Part shown: positions 1 through 7,706 of the stretch, one piece after another | How the letters are laid out: the number at the start of each line of letters is the position of its first letter | Numbering within the stretch: position 1 is the stretch's first letter | Assembly: GCA_947364395.1 (NCBI GenBank) | Contig: CANASS010000044.1 | Location: 1 to 16,798, forward strand | From: an uncultured bacterium | GTDB taxonomy: Bacteria > Bacillota > Clostridia > Oscillospirales > Oscillospiraceae | Direction: 5' to 3' | DNA length: 16,798 nucleotides | Notes under the pieces: generated by a model | Databases searched by the model: none | Seen by the model: the letters and a program-made list of their open reading frames with translations, nothing else | Told to the model about the DNA's origin: nothing | Made by a program: the position numbers and the translations under genes

Positions 1-610
1 CATATGCCTGCCATCCGTCAATTGTGGGGCCGCCCCCTGAGTAGGAGGTTTTTCCATTTCGATTCACGGGATTTCGGAAATCCGAGTTGATTAACAGGTT
101 CTGATTGCTCCACCCTGGAACCGCCACAACGCTCCCGTCCGTACCAAACCCCACCACCTGCCCCGGCTGGCCGGTAAGCTTGTCCTGCTTGGCGGCGAAG
201 AGAGCCCCGTGGGCGGCGGTATCCTCCTGGTGGCCCTCCAGCGCGGCCGCCGCAGTCCCTGCCGGGTCGGATGCTTCCTTGGCTTCCTGGGCCGCCTCAG
301 CGGCCTCTCCCACTGCCGTGATCAGGTCTGCGTGGTCCTTGGCAGTCCAGTTCCGGGCGATGGGCTCCCCGGCGCTCCAGGCCCGGGCCGTCCCCTCCAC
401 CCCCCGGGTGCAGCCGGACAGGGCCGTGGCCGTCTTTGCGGCATAGAGGATCGTTTCCCCTTCCTCGTCTGCGCCGATGGTGGCCAGGTTGGGGGCGGGC
501 GGAAATGCCTCCGCGTCGCTCACCGGGATGATGGTGTCCCCCGCGCCTATATTGTCCGTCAGCGCCGCCGGGGGCGAAAAGGCGATACCGGGGTATAGCT
601 GCGTTTCCAT
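1..610 (-). CDS. Tail fibre / receptor-binding protein, N-terminal part (cut by window edge)
   Basis: The frame is open from an ATG at 610 to the left edge (203 codons, no stop), so the C terminus is missing. It begins METQLYPGIAFSPPAALTDN. Around residues 95-140 there is an Ala/Glu-rich stretch likely to be helical or coiled-coil. Then comes KQDKLTGQPGQVVGFGTDG, a linker style common in Firmicutes phage fibres, followed by NLLINSDFRNPVN and TIDGWQAY, which resemble the start of the carbohydrate-binding-like beta domain seen in many Clostridia phage fibre and tail proteins. A GGAGG lies 10 nt before the ATG, and the gene starts 17 nt after the tail tip gene ends. The position downstream of the endopeptidase suits a host-binding fibre. 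The general role is fairly secure; the receptor cannot be told from this fragment. Confidence 0.8.
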   Translation of the reverse strand, partial: METQLYPGIAFSPPAALTDNIGAGDTIIPVSDAEAFPPAPNLATIGADEEGETILYAAKTATALSGCTRGVEGTARAWSAGEPIARNWTAKDHADLITAVGEAAEAAQEAKEASDPAGTAAAALEGHQEDTAAHGALFAAKQDKLTGQPGQVVGFGTDGSVVAVPGWSNQNLLINSDFRNPVNRNGKTSYSGGGPTIDGWQAY

Positions 611-627
611 GATGCTGCATCCTCCAT

Positions 628-2421
628 TTATACGGTGTTGTCGCCCCGGGACTGGACAAAGCCCTGGACGATGAGATCCAAACTGACATAGGCCAGATCA
701 TTGGGCCGGACTTCCATGCTCAGCCAGCGCCCCCGGGGGATTCTCCCGTCCTCCAACAGAAAGCCAGTGACATCCAGCTCGGCGGCCTGCCCCTCGAAGT
801 CCGCCTTTTTCGCCCCGTTGACATACAAAGAAAACCGCTGGGGATTTCCGAAGGTGAAAATCCCCGGAGTAATGCCATGATAGTGGCCGGGGATGGTGAG
901 GCTGTGGCTGTGGCCGGGGATGGTGAAACTATGCTGATGCCCGCTCAGGCTGATCTGGTGGGTGTGGTCTCTCAGTGTGATCCGATGCTGATGGGACGCC
1001 ACCCGGTTGAAATAATGGAAATGGCCGTCATATCCCTCGGTGGCCGCCTGCTCCCAGCGCACGTTGACGCCGCTGTCCCCGGTGTCGGTGACGACGCCGC
1101 CCCCGCCCCCGGTGGAGGTAAAGGTCCCGCCGCCGCTGGAACTGGTAGAGTACTGGTCCCCGGTGCTGGTGGTGGTGGCCGCCTGGGCCTCCCGGCTCTG
1201 GGTGCTCTGGGAGTAGGCCCGGAAAGGGCCCATCCGCACCTTGGCCAGCACCTTGTTGATGATCCGCATTTCGGCGGGAATAAAGAAGTCCATCACCGCG
1301 CCTTTCCGGCTGTCGCAGTTTGCCTGGAGGGCCTGGGCATAGAGCTGGGTGGCCCCCTGGGCGTAGGTCTGTTCAATGCGCTGGCGGTCCGCCATGTCCG
1401 CCAGGGAGGAGGCAATGGAAGTCTCCTTGTTGGCCACCACGATGGAGGACCGGGTGATATCTCCGAAATCCCGGTTCACCTGGGTGACGAAGGTGTCCAC
1501 ATGCTCCCCCAGCTCGAGGAACACCACCCGCACCCGGCGGCCCACCTCCGCCCGGTCCCAGTCCGCCGCAGACAGCTCCTGGAAGCCCACCTCATAGGAG
1601 GCGGCGGGCTCCTGAAGCGCATCCAGCATGGACTGGGCGGCGGCCTTCAGGCTCTCTGGGTCCTCGTACCGCCGGTCCACCCACACCCGCTCAATGAGGC
1701 CGTATTTATCCACCACGGCCTGGGGCGACTGGAGGTAGGGCACGCCGCCGTTGACGGACTCAATGCCCAGCTGGTTCACCCCCTCGCCGTAGCCTTTGGG
1801 GTAGATTCTGGTGACAATCTGCTGGGGGTCCCGGTCCCGGTGGAAGGTCCCCATGTTGTGCCGCCGCCGGACGTACAGCTCCGGCCTTCCCTCTTCCAGC
1901 CTCTTCAGCGACAGCTTCCAGGGATAGCCGGACGTATCGGTGCGCCACATGTACGGCCCAGGCAGCGGGTTGGCGATGGAGAACAGGGCGGACAGCAGGG
2001 ATTCCTGCTCCCAGCCGTACTCAAACTGCCGGCGGAAATCACACTGGTCCAGCACCCAGTTTTTCACCAGCTGATGATCCAGTACGTATCGGATGCAGTC
2101 CTCCGTGTACACGCCCAGGTTGCCCACCACGTGGTGGCCAAACAGCACGTTGTCGATGAGGGTGGCCAGCACGTGTTCGCACTGGTAGCTGTAGGCCCCG
2201 GCCTCCTCCACGTCCAGGGCCTCGGGCATGATGCGGTACAGCTCCCCGCCGTCGTGGCGGACATAGTGGAAGGGCTTGCAGAATTGGTTTTTGGGATCGT
2301 CCCAGGGCAGGGAGAAACGGAGATACCAGACGGCGTTGATCCGCCGCTCCTCCGAGACGTTGTGGGCGTTCTCCAGCACGGCCACCCGCCGCCGGGAGGC
2401 CCGGTCAAATACTTCCGTCAT
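628..2421 (-). CDS. Tail endopeptidase / tail tip protein with H-x-H repeats
   Basis: This 597-aa protein has the N-terminal character of the prophage tail endopeptidase family (phage minor structural protein, PF06605-like), the Tal/tip component below Dit that contacts the cell. Residues 1-370 carry the hub-like region, with the signatures YSYQCEHVLATLIDN and RIYPKGYGEGVNQLG. Residues about 425-460 are a Ser/Thr/Gly-rich linker. Next comes a run of six H-x-H motifs, most 9 residues apart, and then a beta-rich C terminus. An upstream in-frame extension exists, but MTEVFDRAS is the better start: an AGGAGA lies about 8 nt before it, and its ATG overlaps the previous stop as ATGA. No clear peptidase active site can be named from sequence alone, so enzyme activity is inferred from family. 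Confidence 0.85.
   Translation of the reverse strand: MTEVFDRASRRRVAVLENAHNVSEERRINAVWYLRFSLPWDDPKNQFCKPFHYVRHDGGELYRIMPEALDVEEAGAYSYQCEHVLATLIDNVLFGHHVVGNLGVYTEDCIRYVLDHQLVKNWVLDQCDFRRQFEYGWEQESLLSALFSIANPLPGPYMWRTDTSGYPWKLSLKRLEEGRPELYVRRRHNMGTFHRDRDPQQIVTRIYPKGYGEGVNQLGIESVNGGVPYLQSPQAVVDKYGLIERVWVDRRYEDPESLKAAAQSMLDALQEPAASYEVGFQELSAADWDRAEVGRRVRVVFLELGEHVDTFVTQVNRDFGDITRSSIVVANKETSIASSLADMADRQRIEQTYAQGATQLYAQALQANCDSRKGAVMDFFIPAEMRIINKVLAKVRMGPFRAYSQSTQSREAQAATTTSTGDQYSTSSSGGGTFTSTGGGGGVVTDTGDSGVNVRWEQAATEGYDGHFHYFNRVASHQHRITLRDHTHQISLSGHQHSFTIPGHSHSLTIPGHYHGITPGIFTFGNPQRFSLYVNGAKKADFEGQAAELDVTGFLLEDGRIPRGRWLSMEVRPNDLAYVSLDLIVQGFVQSRGDNTV
873..1026 (-). repeat. Coding repeat: six H-x-H motifs with 9-residue period
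   Basis: The tail tip gene here encodes GHFH, SHQH, DHTH, GHQH, GHSH and GHYH. The first step is 10 residues and the later ones are 9. At DNA level a 17-bp segment recurs exactly at 883-899 and 910-926 (period 27 bp), suggesting growth by slippage. In T4 gp37 such H-x-H motifs coordinate iron ions along a trimeric fibre axis. The same role here is inference. Confidence 0.8.
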
Positions 2422-3113
2422 AAGTATCTCTCCTGATAGACGATCTGCCCCGCCAGCCCGCCGCCCTGGGCGCACTCTACGGTGAGCCGGACCAGGGACC
2501 GGGACAGCTCCACCCAGTCCCCCTTCTGGGCGTGGAGGGCGTTTTCCCCGTTCAGCAGGACGGTGTACAGCCCGCTGTCAATGCGCAGCTCCCCGCCTGG
2601 GGGGATGGTGAGCTGGAAAACGGCCCGGTCCCGGGACTGTACGCCCGCCTCTGCCGAGGTGGTGAGCACCGCCGCCGCCAGCAGGTCTCCCAGGATGTCC
2701 TTGGACCCCGCCGCCGTCCCCGCCAGAGCATCCGCGAAGGATTCCCGGACCGGCATGTCCTTGGAGGCCCAGACGTGCCCCAGGAGGGCCGCAGACCCCT
2801 CCAGGGCCGCCGGGAGGTTCTTCCCGGCCCGGGCCGCTGTGCCCAGAGTATCAGAGAACCGCACTCTCACCTCCACATCTGCCCGCAGCTGGCCTTGGAA
2901 CATCAGCCTGTCCTCTGCCGCCAGAGCGACGTCCACAGCCAGCGCACCCCGGACCGACCCGCCCAGCTCTTCTGAGAACACAGCACCGACGGACACCGGG
3001 AGAGTTCCTCCCGCCAGACCACCCAAGACATCAGAGAACGTTCCTCCGACCTCAACAGTCCACTCCCCGACCCTCAGCGAGTACCGGGTCAGGCCGTAGC
3101 GCCCGCCGTACAT
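2418..3113 (-). CDS. Tail structural protein: 20-residue repeats plus Dit-like C-terminal domain
   Basis: This 231-aa protein has two visible parts. Residues 26-145 can be laid out as six units of exactly 20 residues, most clearly FSDVLGGLAGGTLPVSVGAV, FSEELGGSVRGALAVDVALA, FSDTLGTAARAGKNLPAALE and FADALAGTAAGSKDILGDLL. Residues about 165-231 (LTIPPGGELRIDS, TVLLNGENAL, GDWVEL, IVYQERYL) look like the C-terminal domain of SPP1-type distal tail proteins. The gene starts 1 nt after its upstream neighbour stops and shares an ATGA with the endopeptidase gene. Its place between Dit and the tail tip indicates a virion component at the tail end. I do not recognise a named family for the repeat part. 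Confidence 0.7.
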   Translation of the reverse strand: MYGGRYGLTRYSLRVGEWTVEVGGTFSDVLGGLAGGTLPVSVGAVFSEELGGSVRGALAVDVALAAEDRLMFQGQLRADVEVRVRFSDTLGTAARAGKNLPAALEGSAALLGHVWASKDMPVRESFADALAGTAAGSKDILGDLLAAAVLTTSAEAGVQSRDRAVFQLTIPPGGELRIDSGLYTVLLNGENALHAQKGDWVELSRSLVRLTVECAQGGGLAGQIVYQERYL

Positions 3114-3114
3114 A

Positions 3115-3903
3115 TCAGTTCAGCCCCAGGACCACAGCACCCTCAACAAACCGGGGCATGTATCCCCGCTTGATTGCCTTGGGCTCCGGCCTGACCTTGA
3201 TCCAGACGGGCTCTCCGGAGGAGGCGGCGGTATAGATAACGTCGTGAGTCAAGGTCCCCCAGTTGGTGGTGGGCCGAGGAAAGGAGGCTGGGGCGGAGTT
3301 GCGGACCAGCACTTGGCCGGAGGACTGCTCCTCCGGGGAGGAAAAGGTGATGGGGATACGCTGGTAGTTTTCCCCAGACAGCTCCGCGCCTCCCGCCTCC
3401 GGCGAGCCGTTCCACAGGGCGTAGTGGGGCGTGACTCCCTGGAAAGACTGTCCCCGAAAAAGATTGAGCACTCGGGTTTTCCAGGCCCGGGACGAGTCCC
3501 CGGAGAGATAGAGCAGCACATCCCCGGCCAGCAGGACAGGAGGCTCCTCCGCGCCGATGGACAGGGGCTCCACCAGCTCGTTCCGGGCCAGCATGTTGCC
3601 CCCCGCCGGGGAGTCCAGCACCCCGATATAGGTGACGGTGCCCACGGCGGCGGCGGGGGTGGGGAAGGTGATGTCGGTCAGGTTCTGGATACCCAGCCCG
3701 CCGCTGACGTCCGCCGGGGGCGAGAACTGGATTTCCATCCGCTGGTAGCCGGGATAGCTCACCTCTGTCCCGGCGGTCCCAGACTCTCCGGGGTCGCTGA
3801 GGTAGAGGGCCAGATAACATTTGGACGGCGCGGGGAAGGTGACGCCCAGCAGGGTGTTCAGCACCCCTTTTTCCAGGTAGTCGCAGGCGTACATAAGATT
3901 CAT
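3115..3903 (-). CDS. Tail protein with two tandem copies of one beta domain
   Basis: The 262-aa product appears to be an internal duplication. Copy A (about residues 15-135) and copy B (about 145-262) align through GYQRMEIQFSPP with NYQRIPITFSSP, through ITFPTPAAAVGTVTYI with ASFPRPTTNWGTLTHDV, and through the closing VLLAGDVLLYL with RFVEGAVVLGL. The repeated domain resembles the small siphophage tail proteins labelled tail fibre or Gp80-like in Actinobacteria and Clostridia phages; that family link is from memory and moderate. The ATG overlaps the Dit stop (ATGA). A structural role at the tail tip is inferred from position and beta-rich composition. No transmembrane segment or catalytic motif is visible. 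Confidence 0.65.
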   Translation of the reverse strand: MNLMYACDYLEKGVLNTLLGVTFPAPSKCYLALYLSDPGESGTAGTEVSYPGYQRMEIQFSPPADVSGGLGIQNLTDITFPTPAAAVGTVTYIGVLDSPAGGNMLARNELVEPLSIGAEEPPVLLAGDVLLYLSGDSSRAWKTRVLNLFRGQSFQGVTPHYALWNGSPEAGGAELSGENYQRIPITFSSPEEQSSGQVLVRNSAPASFPRPTTNWGTLTHDVIYTAASSGEPVWIKVRPEPKAIKRGYMPRFVEGAVVLGLN

Positions 3904-4436
3904 CCACTCCTTTTCACGGCGGTGATGGTGACGGTGCTGGCGCTGGTCTGAGACAGGTTGCGCAGCACGATGAGGCAGGGGGCCGGAGCCGTCCCCCGGT
4001 AGGCGATGGCGTTGGCGCCCATGGTCAGGGGGGCGGTGGTCGCTGGCCCAAAGGCGAATGGCTCGCAGATGAAGCTCAGCGTGAAATCCCGCATGGCCTC
4101 ATCGCAGTAATCTAAAATCTCCGCCGGATCATACAGCTCCCCCAGGTAATACTTGTCCGGCTCATCCCACAGCCGGAGCTGGGATTTCCGGGACAGGGCC
4201 CCGGCGATCTCCCGCAGCTCTCCCCGGGAAATCTTCCGCTCCAGGGTACATTCAATGCGCACCGTGCGCTCCTCCCAGTTCTGGGCTCCAAAGTCGTACA
4301 TTCCGCTGCGCATGGGAATCTGCACCTTCCGGGGCCGTTTGGCCGGGGTGAGCACGTCGTATTTCACGGCGCGGACGCCCCAGTCCGTGAGGCTGTTATA
4401 GGCCCCAAAGGAAAAGCTGTCCCCAGGCATTGTCAT
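3900..4436 (-). CDS. Distal tail protein (Dit), short form
   Basis: The 178-aa protein has the layout of the Dit N-terminal and middle regions (Sipho_tail, PF05709). It opens with FSFGAYNSLTDWG, then VQIPMRSGMYDFGAQNWEER (the ring-forming domain signature), RLWDEPDKYYLGEL, and FTLSFICEPFAFG. Dit forms the hexameric ring joining the tail tube to the tip. Family members are usually about 250 aa or more; here the protein stops after one beta strand of the usual C-terminal sandwich. A matching C-terminal piece appears two genes downstream. It starts with an ATGA overlap with the tape measure stop; a second ATG two codons on is also possible. Family assignment is good; the shortness is the odd point. 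Confidence 0.82.
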   Translation of the reverse strand: MTMPGDSFSFGAYNSLTDWGVRAVKYDVLTPAKRPRKVQIPMRSGMYDFGAQNWEERTVRIECTLERKISRGELREIAGALSRKSQLRLWDEPDKYYLGELYDPAEILDYCDEAMRDFTLSFICEPFAFGPATTAPLTMGANAIAYRGTAPAPCLIVLRNLSQTSASTVTITAVKRSG

Positions 4437-6922
4437 GTGGCTGTCATCCCCCTTCTCCTCAGCTCCCGGGCCGTCTCCTGGCCCAGCTCCCGGCCCAGGT
4501 TCCGGGCCGTCTCCCGGTTTTCCGGCGTTCCGCCGCTCACATAGACGTTCACCACCGTCCCCCCGTTGGGGGCGGGGTCCGGCGGAGTCCAGCCGTTTCC
4601 CTTGGCGGTGAGGCCCACGGAAATGTTCGCGGTCTCCGCCTCCACAGCGGCCCGCACGCGGTCTGTCAGCCCCGCCAGCTGCTTGGATACGGCCCGCTCG
4701 GCCTTTGGGATTTCCTTCTCCACGCCAACCGCCACACCCTGGGGCAGATAAGGGCCCACCTCTTTGGCCATGACCCGGGAGGGGCTTTTGATGCCAAAGA
4801 AATTCTTTGCTCCATCAATGACGTTTCGGGCCAGATCGGCCACGGCGTTGATGGCAATCGCCGCGCCATTTTTGATGCCGTTGGCGATGCCCTGGACGAT
4901 ATTCCCGCCGACCTCCAGCATTTTACCGGGGAGGGATGTGATGGAGTCGAGAATACCTGACACCAGATCTCCCATGGCGTTTTTGGCTGTGGCCGCCAGA
5001 TTCCGAATGGCGTTGGCCAGCCCCGCAATGCCGTTCCGGCCCAGCTCCGCCAGTGTCTGAGGCAGAGATTTGATGGCGTTGACCACCGCGTCCAGCACAT
5101 TTTTCCCCGCTGTCTTAACCGCCGGGACGAGCTTCAGGATACCATCCTTCATGGCGGTGATGGCCTTTGTGCCCAGTTGCAGCCAGTTGAAGGCGGACCA
5201 TGCGTCCACCACCGCCCCGATGATCTTGGGGATATTCTCGATCAGAACCGGGATGTTCTCAATGAGCCCTTTGCCCAGCTCCACAATGAGCTTCCCAGCG
5301 GCGGCCAGCAGCTTGGGAGCGTTGTCGTTGATAACGTTGGCGATGTTGGAGACGATCTCCGGAACCTTAGAGATGAGGTCCGGCAGGGCCTCAATGATGC
5401 CCTCGCCCAGGGCCACAAGGACCTGGATGCCCGCGTCGATGATCTGGCTCAGGTTCCCGGTGATCTGTTCCACCAGGGATGCCAGGGTCTGCACCGCCGC
5501 CGGGATCATCCCAGGCAGACCGTCGATGATGGACTGAGCCAGCTGAAGGATGATATCCGTCCCCGTCTGGGCCAGCTCGGGCAGGGTCTCCACAATCCCC
5601 CCCGCCAAACCGCCCACGATATCCAGGGCGGCGGCGGCAATCTCCGGCAGGTTGTCCCGGAGGCCGGACAGGAAGGATTGGATCAGCTCCACCGCCGTGT
5701 CGATGAAGGCGGGGGCGGAGGAGGCCAGGGCGGTGAGGGCGTCAGCCGCCAGCCCGCCCAGGGCCTGGACGGCCCCGGAAAGGCCCTCAGTTTTAAACGT
5801 GTCCGTTAAGTGCGCCACCGCGTCCGCCGCGTCAGATACAACCGTAGTGATGGGGTTGCCCACGGACTGGAAAAACTCAATCTCAAAGCCTTCAACGGCG
5901 GACTTCAGAATATCCAGCTGACCCGACAGGTTATCCAGCTGGATTTCCGCCATCTCCTGAGCCGCACCGTCCGCGTCATAGATGGCGTCGGTTAGCTTCC
6001 GGAAATCCTCCTCGCCGGCATTGATGATGGCCAGCATGCCGGACATGGCCTCAGTACCGAAAATTTGGGCGGCATAATAGGACTGCTCCGTCTCACTCAG
6101 TCCTGAGAACGCGCCGCGTAGTATCTCCATGGTCTCCCCGAGGTCCTTCGCGGTGCCGTCCGCGTTCCCCAGGGCAGTACATACGCCGTCCGCGTAAAGC
6201 CCCAGCTCCTTCATGGCCTGAGCAGTGGGGTCGCTGGGCTTGAGCATACTGGACAGGGCCGCGCGGAATGCTGTACCCGCCTGGCTGGCCTTGATGCCCG
6301 AATTGGCCATCAGTCCCAGGGCCGCGGCCATGTCTTCAATGGAGTAGCCCATAGCCCCCGCCAGGGGCGCGGCATATTTAAAGCTCTCTCCCAGCATGGC
6401 CACGTTGGTGTTGGCGGAGTTGGAGGCGGTGGCCAGCACATCAGCGAAATGTCCGCTGTCCTCCGCCGCCAACCCAAACGCTGTCAAGGCATCGGTGACG
6501 ATATCCGATGTGGTGGCCAAATCCTCACCGGAGGCGGCGGCCAGGTTCATGATCCCCTCAATGCCCGCCAGCATGTCTTCCGTCTCCCACCCAGCCATAG
6601 CCATATAGGTAAACGCCTCAGCGCTCTGGGAGGCCGAGAATTTTGTTTTGGCCCCCATCTCCTTGGCTTTGTTGGTGAGATTTTCCAGTTCCGTGCCCGT
6701 AGCCCCGGAAATAGCCGCCACATTGGACATGGAGGCCTCAAACTCCGCCCCAACCTTTACGGCGTGTGCCGCCGCTCCGGCCAGAGCCGTGCCAATTCCA
6801 GCAATCGCGGCCGCCGCTACTTTCGCGGTGTCGGCGGCGATTCTTCCAATGCCGTTCAGCTTCGATTTTAGATCGCTGTCGTCCCCCTCAATGAGGATGA
6901 CAACGGAGCCGTCTGCCGCCAA
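4433..6922 (-). CDS. Tape measure protein (TP901 family)
   Basis: The 829-aa tape measure sets tail length and is ejected ahead of the DNA. Residues about 60-330 match the TP901-type core (PhageMin_Tail), with motifs such as FEASMSNVAAISGATGTE, FSASQSAEAFTYMAMAGW and LMANSGIKASQAGTAFRAAL. Residues about 380-720 are long hydrophobic and amphipathic repeats rich in LPEL, LPDLI and IPKII. The conserved end FFGIKSPSRVM follows. At the usual 0.15 nm per residue this would give a tail of roughly 125 nm (inference). The start chosen is TTG at 6922 because GGAGG at 6931-6935 lies 8 nt before it; a GTG at 6931 overlaps that GGAGG and cannot use it. The stop overlaps the Dit start. Confidence 0.93.
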   Translation of the reverse strand: MAADGSVVILIEGDDSDLKSKLNGIGRIAADTAKVAAAAIAGIGTALAGAAAHAVKVGAEFEASMSNVAAISGATGTELENLTNKAKEMGAKTKFSASQSAEAFTYMAMAGWETEDMLAGIEGIMNLAAASGEDLATTSDIVTDALTAFGLAAEDSGHFADVLATASNSANTNVAMLGESFKYAAPLAGAMGYSIEDMAAALGLMANSGIKASQAGTAFRAALSSMLKPSDPTAQAMKELGLYADGVCTALGNADGTAKDLGETMEILRGAFSGLSETEQSYYAAQIFGTEAMSGMLAIINAGEEDFRKLTDAIYDADGAAQEMAEIQLDNLSGQLDILKSAVEGFEIEFFQSVGNPITTVVSDAADAVAHLTDTFKTEGLSGAVQALGGLAADALTALASSAPAFIDTAVELIQSFLSGLRDNLPEIAAAALDIVGGLAGGIVETLPELAQTGTDIILQLAQSIIDGLPGMIPAAVQTLASLVEQITGNLSQIIDAGIQVLVALGEGIIEALPDLISKVPEIVSNIANVINDNAPKLLAAAGKLIVELGKGLIENIPVLIENIPKIIGAVVDAWSAFNWLQLGTKAITAMKDGILKLVPAVKTAGKNVLDAVVNAIKSLPQTLAELGRNGIAGLANAIRNLAATAKNAMGDLVSGILDSITSLPGKMLEVGGNIVQGIANGIKNGAAIAINAVADLARNVIDGAKNFFGIKSPSRVMAKEVGPYLPQGVAVGVEKEIPKAERAVSKQLAGLTDRVRAAVEAETANISVGLTAKGNGWTPPDPAPNGGTVVNVYVSGGTPENRETARNLGRELGQETARELRRRGMTAT

Positions 6923-6930
6923 TGGGCCCA

Positions 6931-6935
6931 CCTCC
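6931..6935 (-). promoter_or_regulatory. Ribosome binding site that sets a TTG start for the tape measure
   Basis: GGAGG on the minus strand is followed 8 nt later by TTG (6922-6920). The in-frame GTG upstream includes the last G of this site, so it is unlikely to be the initiator. Confidence 0.7.
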
Positions 6936-6961
6936 TTCAGGTGGCCATCGGCGCTCAGGCT

Positions 6962-7114
6962 CTACTTGGCCGGAATTTTGATCTCAAATACCTTTTTGCA
7001 GCCCCGCCCCTTACAGCGGAGAAATACCCCCCGGCACACCGCCTCCCGGCGGTATGTCACAGGCATTTCATAGCCGCAGCAGGGGCATTTGACCTTTTGT
7101 TCAGTCTGTTCCAC
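6962..7114 (-). CDS. Small zinc-ribbon protein between Gp15 and tape measure
   Basis: A 50-aa frame starts with GTG at 7114, overlaps the Gp15 stop by 14 nt, and has GGAGG 6 nt before the GTG. The product reads MEQTEQKVKCPCCGYEMPVT, then a basic middle with RREAVCRG, then LRCKGRGCKKVFEIKIPAK. Cys10, Cys12 or Cys13, Cys34 and Cys39 form a two-knuckle arrangement typical of zinc ribbons such as Mu Com. It is well placed in the operon with good translation signals and fills the gap before the tape measure. Com-type proteins bind RNA and regulate translation; whether this one does is unknown. It would be missed by length cut-offs. Confidence 0.75.
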   Translation of the reverse strand: MEQTEQKVKCPCCGYEMPVTYRREAVCRGVFLRCKGRGCKKVFEIKIPAK

Positions 7115-7706
7115 GCTCCACCTCCGCGTACCGCCGCTCCACGTAGGCCCGCATCCGGGCGTTGCGCTGTTCCAGCGTCTCCCGGGCCCGGGCGGGCTCC
7201 CGGACGGCGAACAGCCGCTTCATTTTGCTGTAATGCTTCTTCTGCTCTTTCCCCATGCCGGAGGTGTCCGCTGTGCGGTAGTGGAGCCGCTGGGCGAAGG
7301 GCGTGTCGGCGGGCAGGCCGAACATGAGCCGCCGGAACTGCCACCAATGGACGCCGTCCATGGTCAGGTCCACACGGAACGCGTGGAGGAAGGAGGTATA
7401 CAGCGCCTCTCCGTCCTGCTCGAAGTCATACAGCCGCGCATGGCTGGCGGTGCCGCCCCCCTCCCGCTCGTCATCCTTCCCGCAGCGGTAGAACCACAGC
7501 ATCCCCTCCACCGCCTCCCCGGCGTCCGGGGGCGAACCCTGGGGATAGAACCGCCCCAGAAGCCCCCCAAGGGCCTCCGGGGACAGTCCCTCCGGCCCGG
7601 TTACGGCGTTCTCCAGCTCCACCATCAGCCGGAAATCCGGGTCGATGGGCCAACGGGTCCCCCGGATGTCCACATGGCGGGGAAGCCGCCGGGTGAGCAG
7701 GCTCAT
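7101..7706 (-). CDS. Phage Gp15-family protein, tail assembly chaperone position
   Basis: The 201-aa protein matches the bacteriophage Gp15 family (PF06854) in layout: PDFRLMVELENAV near residue 24, GMLWFYRCGKDD near 68, LYDFEQDGEALYTSFLHAF near 92, VDLTMDGVHWWQFRRLMFGL near 112, then a basic C-terminal helix region from MGKEQKKHYSKMKRL. In Firmicutes siphophages this gene sits between the tail tube and tape measure genes, where the gpG/gpGT chaperones lie in lambda, so a tail-assembly role is likely but inferred from position. It starts in an ATGA overlap with the gene before it. I saw no convincing slippery heptamer that would fuse the two by frameshifting. Confidence 0.85.
   Translation of the reverse strand: MSLLTRRLPRHVDIRGTRWPIDPDFRLMVELENAVTGPEGLSPEALGGLLGRFYPQGSPPDAGEAVEGMLWFYRCGKDDEREGGGTASHARLYDFEQDGEALYTSFLHAFRVDLTMDGVHWWQFRRLMFGLPADTPFAQRLHYRTADTSGMGKEQKKHYSKMKRLFAVREPARARETLEQRNARMRAYVERRYAEVERGTD

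Noticed and set aside
877..2436. Plus-strand open frame of 519 codons opposite the tail tip gene
   Set aside because: Shadow of the endopeptidase gene in GC-rich DNA. No recognisable domain, and no promoter or ribosome binding site on that strand.
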